The notes under the pieces were generated by a model, which had not been told where the DNA came from, did no database searches, and saw only the letters and a list, made by a program, of their open reading frames with translations. Position numbers and translations under genes: made by a program. Positions 1 to 5,876 of a stretch of DNA of 15,045 nt are shown here, piece after piece. Every line of letters begins with the position of its first letter. Within the stretch, counting starts at the first letter, position 1. This DNA comes from Rhizobiales bacterium UBA3584 (lineage in GTDB: Bacteria; Pseudomonadota; Alphaproteobacteria; Rhizobiales; Devosiaceae), in NCBI GenBank assembly GCA_002375765.1, contig DFMV01000027.1, positions 1 through 15,045 of the forward strand. Direction: 5' to 3'.

Positions 1-65
1 AAAATCTCAATGCTCTCAGCCTCGAGACGCTGCAGATGGGTCAGACGCTTGGCCGTGGTGTTCAT
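1..65 (-). CDS. cysD: Sulfate adenylyltransferase subunit 2, N-terminus only (partial at window edge)
   Basis: Only the first 21 codons are inside the window, read leftward from the ATG whose complement is at 63-65. The peptide begins MNTTAKRLTHLQRLEAESIE. The L-T-H-L-x-R-L-E-A-E-S-I pattern is the characteristic start of CysD, the PP-loop subunit that, with CysN, makes adenosine 5'-phosphosulfate from ATP and sulfate in cytoplasmic sulfate assimilation. The gene is a normal chromosomal housekeeping gene and probably marks the left side of the accessory region. The identification rests on a short N-terminal signature, so paralogues of the same PP-loop family are not fully excluded. Confidence 0.72.
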   Translation of the reverse strand, partial: MNTTAKRLTHLQRLEAESIEI

Positions 66-118
66 GTTCGTTCGGGCTCACTTTGGGTTTCAGCGCTCGA
101 CATAGGCCGCCTCGACCT

Positions 119-146
119 AGCATACAACCCGCCCAGACCGGACCAA
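119..146 (-). promoter_or_regulatory. Possible promoter of the cysD-like gene
   Basis: On the minus strand TTGGTC (141-146) is followed after 16 bases by TATGCT (119-124), a fair match to a sigma70 -35/-10 pair. It would give a leader of roughly 47 bases before the ATG at 65. No obvious strong ribosome binding site precedes that ATG. Found by eye only. Confidence 0.28.
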
Positions 147-532
147 ATGCGATCCGAGGCGTACGATCGCACAAGCCTCTTTCGGGCGCGAGATATCGAA
201 AGCGGGTGTTGATATAACTAGTCGTAATTTTTGCGACCGTCTTTTGAAAGTCGCTGGCTTTCCGACTGTACAGCGTAAAAGGCGGCTACACGCTGGCTAT
301 GCACTCCCAACGGGTTCATCAGCGTGAGAGAACCCGAGAACGTGCGCATGGAGACATTGGTGCACGTTGCCGGCAATAAAGAGAACGCCAACGGGCTTGA
401 CGGAGGGCGCCGAGACTTTGCTAGCGTCGGGAAGCGGCGCAGCAACCTGCTTGGGGTGGGACCAGTGAGCGGGGAGGCCCAATAGTCGCCTGGGCTCCTC
501 CCCGGAAAGGCAAACCGTTTCGAAGTCGACTC
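147..532. other. Stretch without a recognisable gene between the cysD promoter region and the integrase
   Basis: Short open frames occur on both strands but none has a convincing ribosome binding site, a recognisable motif or coding-like composition. The region lies between a core gene and the 3' end of an integrase gene, so an attachment site could be hidden here. No duplicated core could be identified from the window alone. Confidence 0.5.
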
Positions 533-1711
533 TTATTTTCCGCGGGGGCTGCGCAATCCCGGAGCTGCATTCGTATCGAGTTCCGATGAGGCGGGTTTGG
601 GAGGCGTCTTAGTCCTGGACGGATTTGACCTATCGGTCCGGTCAAGCACTTCGTCTCGCCATTTCGCAACCTCATCTCCCGTCAACGGCTTTGGGCCCTC
701 ATCTTTCTTCAGTCGCAGCTGGGGCAGATCCTCTTCAAAGAACGCGGGCGCGGTTCGCGGCTCATTATGCCGACGCACTCGATGCTCCTCCAAGACATGA
801 TTGTCCGTTATCATGTGGGGATCCGCGACCGGTCGGGCCACCGCCTCACGCTTATGACCCTTCTCGGCACGGGCGTAATAGGTGTGCGCGGTGCGGATCG
901 ATAGATGTCCACACAACTTCATGATTTCTTCTGGAGACAGGCCTGCAGCAGCCCAGGAAGCAATCGCCACGTGACGGAACGAATACAAACTCAACCGACG
1001 GATACCAATACGCTTGCAGGCGCGCCGCATCTGGCTGGCAATAACTTTTTGCCAAGCGGCAAATTCGGGCTTGGTCAGGTCGTGATCGATGAGGTCGAGC
1101 ATCAGTGCGATGCCCTTTTTGACGTCCTCATGAAGTGCCGAGATGTCCAAGAACCTCTTGGGGGCATGACCAGGCCGCTTCTTTGCATTTGGCAAACTCA
1201 GCACCGACCCCTCCAGCGCCGCCCCGCGTAGCTCGACCGGTCGGAAGCCAGCATGTCCGGCGATCAGCACGAATAATCCAGCGAGAATGGAGTTGAGGTT
1301 GCCGTATGCCAGTCCATGCCGTTTGAGCTCGTAGAAAAGCTTCCGTGCTTCCTCGTCGGTCGCGTCTTTAATCTTCTTTGCAGAGGTTCTTTTGCCCTTG
1401 GGGGGTATCTTGGCCTTGCGATCGCTAAGCGCCTTATCCACCACTTCGAATACGGCATCAAAATCCACTTCCGCTCCCGCACGTCGGAAATGCTCGAGCA
1501 AGCCATAGCGCAGATCAGCCCGATAGCGGCCGACAGACGACGCATCAAGAGGACCACCCTGGCGCTGCACCTGGGCCAGAGCATCCTGCACCGAAAGCTC
1601 GGGATATGCGGCAAGCGCTTGCTCGATCCAGCGCAGGCCAACCTTTTGGTGACCTGCGATTGTTTCCGCTGACGCTGGGCCGGAGGTGGGCGGCACAAAA
1701 CGAGGCATCAT
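533..1711 (-). CDS. Phage-type tyrosine recombinase/integrase
   Basis: The 392-residue protein belongs to the tyrosine recombinases, which cut and rejoin DNA through a 3'-phosphotyrosine link. The N-terminal 150 residues are rich in basic and helical segments and would form the arm/core DNA-binding domain. The catalytic domain follows: Arg157 in GFRPVEL, the YSFRH box at 243-247 with Arg246, the CGH box with His269, and the nucleophile most likely Tyr278, exactly nine residues after His269 as usual. The first histidine of the HxxR box is Tyr243, a substitution common in phage integrases. A further ~110 residues, polar and probably disordered, follow the catalytic core. The start is one of two adjacent ATG codons after an AAAAGGAAAAG ribosome binding site. 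The gene probably mobilises the left part of this island. Family assignment is firm; the target site is unknown. Confidence 0.9.
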   Translation of the reverse strand: MMPRFVPPTSGPASAETIAGHQKVGLRWIEQALAAYPELSVQDALAQVQRQGGPLDASSVGRYRADLRYGLLEHFRRAGAEVDFDAVFEVVDKALSDRKAKIPPKGKRTSAKKIKDATDEEARKLFYELKRHGLAYGNLNSILAGLFVLIAGHAGFRPVELRGAALEGSVLSLPNAKKRPGHAPKRFLDISALHEDVKKGIALMLDLIDHDLTKPEFAAWQKVIASQMRRACKRIGIRRLSLYSFRHVAIASWAAAGLSPEEIMKLCGHLSIRTAHTYYARAEKGHKREAVARPVADPHMITDNHVLEEHRVRRHNEPRTAPAFFEEDLPQLRLKKDEGPKPLTGDEVAKWRDEVLDRTDRSNPSRTKTPPKPASSELDTNAAPGLRSPRGK

Positions 1712-1723
1712 CTTTTCCTTTTC

Positions 1724-1771
1724 GCATTACTCCACGAATTATAGCGAGCATTTTGCATTACTCCACGAATT
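1724..1771 (-). promoter_or_regulatory. Integrase promoter with two 17-bp direct repeats (candidate operator)
   Basis: The sequence GCATTACTCCACGAATT occurs twice, at 1724-1740 and 1755-1771, with identical bases and a 31-bp period (about three helical turns). On the minus strand a perfect TATAAT (1738-1743) lies between them and partly overlaps the promoter-proximal copy. The matching -35 position (about 1761-1766) falls inside the distal copy and is a poor hexamer (GTGGAG). A regulator bound to the two repeats would therefore sit over the -35 and the predicted start of transcription, about 20 bases before the ATG at 1711. Confidence 0.5.
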
Positions 1772-2054
1772 TTTCGTATGGGATGTTGGGATTTTCACCG
1801 GCAGCTTGCACCACTTTATCCCCGGTCTAGCCGCTAAATACCTTCGAATACCGTATCTTGCCCCTGATGGTCAGCTCAATGCCCGACGAAACCGCACTAT
1901 GCCGTCATGGTAACGGCATGCTGCCGCTCCATCTCAGCACAATACCTCTTCCTGACGCCAAATGCTCTTTTTGAACCCAGCGCATAGGGCCGCAAACCGC
2001 GCACTGACGGCCCACCACAGGTGCCTTTGTCAACCAACAGCTTAGGATTTTGGG
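1772..2054. other. Non-coding gap between the integrase promoter and the HTH-like gene
   Basis: No gene is supported here. The gap contains a perfect 7-bp inverted repeat, ATGCCGT/ACGGCAT, at 1899-1905 and 1913-1919 with a 7-base loop. It lies about 135 bases past the stop of the gene that ends at 2055 and could be a weak transcription end, but no T-run follows it on either strand. Confidence 0.4.
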
Positions 2055-3011
2055 CTATGGATTCCGCCAGAAAGAATTACCGCGATGCTCTCGTCCGAAG
2101 ATATCTACTGCCAGCCCCAAACGAGTTGACACCATTATCATGCCCGTCTGCGGTGTCGGCCGGAAGACGAGTGGCCTAGACGCGCATCTCTCCTTGCGTC
2201 CACCGTCCCCGATGTTCGACTTATAAGCCAGTTGTGCGCCCCTGGCTTCGGCGGGCACTGCACTCAGAAATCTTCGCCGCGCTGCAGGGCCGGGAAAGAC
2301 AAGAACCAACATCGGATAAACGAGGCTGGCCGCCACCGCGCGAGTCCAAAGGGATCTGGCCTCTTGACGGTAGCGTTCGAGCGTAACCAGGCGAGGCACC
2401 TCGATCAGCCCGATTGCGCCCGTTTGCTCATGGGCCACTGCCGATTGGCCACACAGTTCCAGGCTCACCCCAAGGAACCTCTGCGTCTCTCCCGAGACCA
2501 TTCTTACGCCCAGTTCATCGATGAGACCACTTCCGGCGTCAACAGCAAATTGCGGCTTTGACGGGCCGGTATTGAGGGCTCGAACGATGAGCTCCTCAAG
2601 CCCGGAATTGCTCCTGGTGCCTTGCGACCGAGCCTTGGCCTGCCGCGCGGCGGCCAGTATTTCGCGATCGCTACTCCCCCTTCGCTCATGCAGGAACAAC
2701 CACATCCCATCAGGGTCATGTTGCCACCATCTGGCCAAGGCGTTTGCCGCCACAGCGCTCTGGGTGAAAACAAGGTGACGATCGCTGGGATGAAACGTGG
2801 CGCGCACAATTTGAACGGCATCGCGATAGTGCCGGAAGGTCGCCCGTGACAGCCCAAATCGGTCTGCCAGTGTGCTCTCGCGAACGAGCGCCGGTTGCGG
2901 GTCCGGACGTGAGAGGACGATGGCGGCGAGCCGACCCAGGACGGCCCATCTGCGATACTTTGTCATCGTCAAGTGCTGCCCCAAAACTTTCCGGTTGACA
3001 AGCACCCCCAT
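2055..3011 (-). CDS. Unknown protein with an N-terminal helix-turn-helix-like segment
   Basis: The product is 318 residues from the ATG at 3011; an in-frame GTG at 3020 is also possible. The ATG is preferred because AGGGTGG on the minus strand (3017-3023) lies five bases before it. Near residues 48-67 the segment L-A-D-R-F-G-L-S-R-A-T-F-R-H-Y has the spacing of a helix-turn-helix, so DNA binding is likely. The middle part contains an E-V-P-R-L-V-T-L-E-R-Y stretch followed by a hydrophobic strand (YPMLVLVFPG) and an ARRRFL motif. This pattern is faintly like replication-relaxation or nuclease-fold proteins, but the acidic catalytic residues are not convincing. The last ~45 residues look less conserved. 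The gene is divergent from the ParA-like cluster and shares a palindrome with it, so autoregulation is a reasonable guess. I do not recognise the family. Confidence 0.6.
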   Translation of the reverse strand: MGVLVNRKVLGQHLTMTKYRRWAVLGRLAAIVLSRPDPQPALVRESTLADRFGLSRATFRHYRDAVQIVRATFHPSDRHLVFTQSAVAANALARWWQHDPDGMWLFLHERRGSSDREILAAARQAKARSQGTRSNSGLEELIVRALNTGPSKPQFAVDAGSGLIDELGVRMVSGETQRFLGVSLELCGQSAVAHEQTGAIGLIEVPRLVTLERYRQEARSLWTRAVAASLVYPMLVLVFPGPAARRRFLSAVPAEARGAQLAYKSNIGDGGRKERCASRPLVFRPTPQTGMIMVSTRLGLAVDIFGREHRGNSFWRNP

Positions 3012-3028
3012 CAACGCCACCCTAATCG

Positions 3029-3044
3029 TAACGAAATTTCGTTA
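3029..3044. promoter_or_regulatory. Perfect 16-bp palindrome between divergent genes (candidate operator)
   Basis: TAACGAAATTTCGTTA is a perfect palindrome. It lies 17 bases upstream of the ATG at 3011 on the minus strand and 8 bases upstream of the GTG at 3053 on the plus strand. The gap between the two genes is only about 40 bases, so a dimeric regulator bound here would affect both. The HTH-like product of the minus-strand gene is the obvious candidate. Confidence 0.5.
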
Positions 3045-3052
3045 TCGGAACT

Positions 3053-3523
3053 GTGACAGTGCTCGAACGTCATCATCGAGAGTTGTGTGAAGCGCTGATG
3101 CGTATTTACGAAAGCGCCGGCGGGCCCGTGTCCGTCCCGGCCTTTCTTAGCTTGTGCCAGCCCGTGATCGCACCGCTGCTTGCCCGTCGTGTCTCCTGGA
3201 GCTGGTTGGGTGCTCGCATTCTCGCCGTCCACACCGCGCCGGATCGCTTCCCGGATCCCGACCTGCCCGCGCTAACAAAAAGGCAGGTGAAATACCTTGT
3301 TGGGGCCTATTCGCGCATCAAGTCGAAAACGCGCCCAACCGAAACACCACAAATAACTTCCCGTCCGGACACGAGCTCTGAAACATACGGTTCACCTCCA
3401 GCGGTGGAAATTCGTGCATCCGACACCAACGGCGGCGCAGACCCGCCCGCTGCTTCGGACGCGCGCTCGCGCATCATGAAGAACCACGCAGTCTCAAAAC
3501 AGCTCGGACACCTGGAAGTCTAG
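3053..3523 (+). CDS. Small unknown protein, first gene of the ParA-like cluster
   Basis: The product is 156 residues from a GTG at 3053. A second in-frame GTG at 3059 has better spacing from the weak GGAA ribosome binding site at 3047-3050. Residues 1 to about 95 look folded and partly helical, with several Trp/Leu/Arg positions (WSWLGARIL). The remaining 60 residues are rich in Pro, Thr, Ser and Ala and are probably disordered. No catalytic motif is visible. The stop codon at 3521-3523 is one base before the ATG of the ParA-like gene, so the two are almost certainly cotranscribed and probably translationally coupled. In plasmid stabilisation and mobilisation clusters a small protein often precedes a ParA-like ATPase, but I cannot assign this one to such a family. 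Confidence 0.65.
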   Translation: MTVLERHHRELCEALMRIYESAGGPVSVPAFLSLCQPVIAPLLARRVSWSWLGARILAVHTAPDRFPDPDLPALTKRQVKYLVGAYSRIKSKTRPTETPQITSRPDTSSETYGSPPAVEIRASDTNGGADPPAASDARSRIMKNHAVSKQLGHLEV

Positions 3524-3524
3524 A

Positions 3525-4364
3525 ATGAAAAAGCTCCCTATGCGGGACCTCCCGCACCTCAACCTGCCCACTGACGTTCACATCGGTTTCGTCGGCGTAT
3601 GCAATCCGAAAAAATCCGCCAAGACCACCGTGTCAACTATCGTCATCAACCATTTTACCGATCTTGGCCGCGACCTCAGTCTTTGGCAGCAGGACGCGCA
3701 TGGCCGGTTTAAAGCATATGGGAAGTCCCAGCGCATTTTGCTTGCAACGGCCAGCGACGTGTTTGGTGGCGACGCCGCGGCGGATTTGAAAAGTCACGAG
3801 CCGTTCGGAGAGGATTTTGAAGATTTGGGCGAGAACCCCAACAAACTGATCGTGCTCGATTGCTCGGGCCCCGGATCGACAATGATCGGCATGCTCTTTA
3901 AGATCGGTCGCTTCAATTCGATGCTGGTCGACGCCAGTTGCCGCGGCCTCCTGCTCGTACCCTTGCGCACCACCCACGATATCGCGGAGGGGGCACTGTC
4001 GATGATCGCGGAACTCAAGCTGGTCATGCCCGACCACTTTGTTGTTCCTGTTCCGATTTGCAGCGAGGGGGAATTGGCCGGACTTGCTGACAACCACCCC
4101 TTTTGGAAGGTCATCGAGGCCGCTAGCCATGGCGTTATCCCCCTGCCTCTCATCAGCCCGTCTGCCGCGGCTGGCCTTGAGCGCATCGACCGGCGTCTGA
4201 CGGAAATTGCCGATCCTGGCAGCCGCGAGGCTCTGGCAATCATTGGAGCGGCAACGGGCTACAAGCGCTTTGAGGCCGGTGGCGTTGCCAGCGCTGCTGG
4301 CGACCTGGTGGCCTCCTTTGCGGAAGCGATTGACCCCATGGGTTTTACGGTGCCGGGCGCATAG
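3525..4364 (+). CDS. ParA/MinD-like P-loop ATPase with a degenerate Walker A (partition or mobilisation type)
   Basis: The 279-residue protein has the order of a deviant-Walker ATPase. A beta strand (HIGFVGVCN) leads into N27-P-K-K-S-A-K-T-T35, followed by a long helix. A Walker B-like strand K-L-I-V-L-D112 follows, then strands (LLLVPL, FVVPVP). The invariant phosphate-loop Lys33 and Thr34 are kept, but the loop glycines are replaced by Lys and Ala, and the signature lysine position is Pro28. The closest general resemblance is to the TraL/StbB-like ATPases of conjugative plasmids, which help plasmid positioning or transfer, though this is inference. The ATG follows the preceding stop by one base. 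The 3' end carries a slippery heptamer and a GC hairpin, described separately, so a longer fused product is possible. Coding character is strong. Confidence 0.78.
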   Translation: MKKLPMRDLPHLNLPTDVHIGFVGVCNPKKSAKTTVSTIVINHFTDLGRDLSLWQQDAHGRFKAYGKSQRILLATASDVFGGDAAADLKSHEPFGEDFEDLGENPNKLIVLDCSGPGSTMIGMLFKIGRFNSMLVDASCRGLLLVPLRTTHDIAEGALSMIAELKLVMPDHFVVPVPICSEGELAGLADNHPFWKVIEAASHGVIPLPLISPSAAAGLERIDRRLTEIADPGSREALAIIGAATGYKRFEAGGVASAAGDLVASFAEAIDPMGFTVPGA

Positions 4365-4372
4365 CGCCCGGC
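4340..4372 (+). promoter_or_regulatory. Candidate -1 ribosomal frameshift signal at the ParA-like / downstream frame junction
   Basis: In the ParA-like frame the codons ATG GGT TTT give the slippery heptamer G_GGT_TTT at 4340-4346. After a five-base spacer comes a perfect hairpin: GCCGGGCGC (4352-4360), loop ATA, GCGCCCGGC (4364-4372), nine G:C pairs. The zero-frame TAG (4362-4364) lies in the hairpin. A -1 slip enters a frame open from 4334 to 4981 that has no ATG, GTG or TTG before 4457. The fusion would be 485 residues (274 + 211). Alternatives are a coupling hairpin, a terminator lacking a T-run, or a natural frame-changing mutation. Confidence 0.5.
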
Positions 4373-4981
4373 TCCTATCTGCCGAACTGGAACAAAAAAC
4401 TTATTCAACATTTCGATCGCAGGCTTTCACAGGGCGACATTCGATGGCTTGCCCACTTGCCTGCACTTGCAAAAATGCTCTCACGACAGGAGATGGCAGC
4501 GGTTGCTGCTATCCTCGCTCGCGCCATAACACGTGGCCACGACCACACGCTGGCCCGAAGGCTTGAACTGGACGGCAGGCAGGTTTTCGAAAGACGTTAT
4601 CCGTTGCTCACCCATGCCTGGTTTGGGGCGATCAACAAGAGCGTGAGAGAGACCAGTTTGCCTTGGAAGCTCACCCCCGGCGGATCTGGCGGGGTCAGCT
4701 CGCGCAAAAGAATCGACCGCCTTCTGTTGCGCATTCCGCCCATGCCGATTCTCTCTCGTCAGATCGGTTTATACGTCACACCTTGCGGGATGAGATTGAT
4801 GCGTCGTCGCATCAAGCGCATCGCAGCTGCCTTCGCATCACGACTTGGCCCTGTCTATCAGGCGCAAAGAAAAATCCCCTTTCGTGCGATGCCACGACGG
4901 ACGACCGACACTCAGCTGCGAAGGAAGCGTCGCCACGGAAAGGAAATTTTGCCCACTCGAGATCGACGAGGAGACGTCTAA
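4365..4981 (+). CDS. Basic unknown protein, possibly made as a -1 frameshift extension of the ParA-like ATPase
   Basis: This frame is open from 4334 and reads as convincing protein from about 4361 (I-A-P-G-S-Y-L-P-N-W-N-K-K), well before the first ordinary start codons: TTG at 4457 and ATG at 4475. Neither of these has a ribosome binding site. An ATA at 4361 overlaps the upstream TAG and a CTG lies at 4379, both unusual starts. From the TTG the product is 174 residues. The middle segment has a helical part (KMLSRQEMAAVAAILARAI) and the C-terminal half is strongly basic, with runs such as RLMRRRIKRI and LRRKRRHGK, suggesting nucleic-acid contact. The stop is 13 bases from the stop of the convergent recombinase gene. 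I do not recognise the family. The coordinates give the likely coding part of the frame, not a proven start. Confidence 0.5.
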
Positions 4982-4994
4982 TAGTCTTCTCCAC

Positions 4995-5876
4995 CTACTG
5001 CCAGAGGTTGATGTCGACGTTCTCGACATACTTTGCGACGGTATTTATTGATCTCCAGCCCCCTGCCGACATGATGGGCAGCAGCCCGACCCCACGGGCC
5101 GTTAAAGTCTGCGCGGCACCGACCCGGAGGGAGTGACCGGTTACCTCTTTCGCTGTTTCGACGTCATACGCCAATCTGGACAGGCGCTTGAGCACGCTGG
5201 CCACAATGGTTGGTGACAGATAACGACAGGCTATCTTGTCTTTATAGACCGGTCGCAGAAGCGGTCCGTGCATCAGTTCGGCTGCAGCAATCCACTCTTG
5301 AACCAGCGCTGTGGTTTCGGCAGAGAGATGCGCCATTCGCCCCAGACCTTCCTGGTCATTTTTTGCCCGACGCACGAGCACCGACATTGTCCCGCCCGGA
5401 TTGAGGTGGAAATCTTCCACCCTTAATGCCACGAGTTCACTGCGCCGACAGAGCGTGTCAAACCCGACCGCGATCAGGACCCGATCGCGCAATCCAGACA
5501 AATCTTCGCTGCATTGCGCCATCAATCTTTCTCGCCGCTCAAACGTGATGCCGAGCGCCTGGCGGGGACGGCCGGGCTGGCTGCGCTTTGCGCGCCTCAC
5601 CGCAAGCAAGACCTCCTCGTCATCGGCGATGGCTTCAAATCCGGCAAGTCTGTGCAGCTTTTTGACTGCCACCAGTTTGCGCTTGATCGAGCTGAACTTG
5701 AGCGTCTCGCAATGCCCATCGACAAAACGCGCGACGGTTGACGGCTCGGCAGGCAGGGCCTTTAGCCGCTTGCGCCGGCACCAGTTCGCAAAGTGGGCGA
5801 AATCGGAGCGATAGGCGCGGATCGTGTGATCCGAATATGCCCCCTCGAGCCTTCTGAGCAGCACGTGCCAGTTCAT
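4995..5876 (-). CDS. Cre-like tyrosine recombinase
   Basis: The 293-residue protein has the full catalytic set of a tyrosine recombinase. Arg144 is in TLCRRSEL, Lys172 in RRAKND, His248 and Arg251 in GHSLRVGAA, Trp274 in SAGGWRS, and Tyr283 lies nine residues later. The GHSxRVGAA box followed by I-M-x-x-G-G-W-x-x-x-N is the arrangement seen in Cre of phage P1, so a Cre-like resolvase or dimer-resolution role is more likely than a classical phage integrase. The N-terminal ~100 residues form the usual SAM-like core-binding domain (SDHTIRAYRSDFAHFANW). The ATG overlaps the stop of the FtsH-like gene as ATGA, so translation is probably coupled. It is the last gene of the minus-strand operon and ends 13 bases from the convergent plus-strand frame. 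Confidence 0.88.
   Translation of the reverse strand: MNWHVLLRRLEGAYSDHTIRAYRSDFAHFANWCRRKRLKALPAEPSTVARFVDGHCETLKFSSIKRKLVAVKKLHRLAGFEAIADDEEVLLAVRRAKRSQPGRPRQALGITFERRERLMAQCSEDLSGLRDRVLIAVGFDTLCRRSELVALRVEDFHLNPGGTMSVLVRRAKNDQEGLGRMAHLSAETTALVQEWIAAAELMHGPLLRPVYKDKIACRYLSPTIVASVLKRLSRLAYDVETAKEVTGHSLRVGAAQTLTARGVGLLPIMSAGGWRSINTVAKYVENVDINLWQ

Noticed and set aside
2995..3026. TTGACA with CCTAAT as a plus-strand promoter for the ParA-like cluster
   Set aside because: The spacing of 20 bases is too long for an ordinary sigma70 promoter and the -10 is weak. The true promoter was not located.
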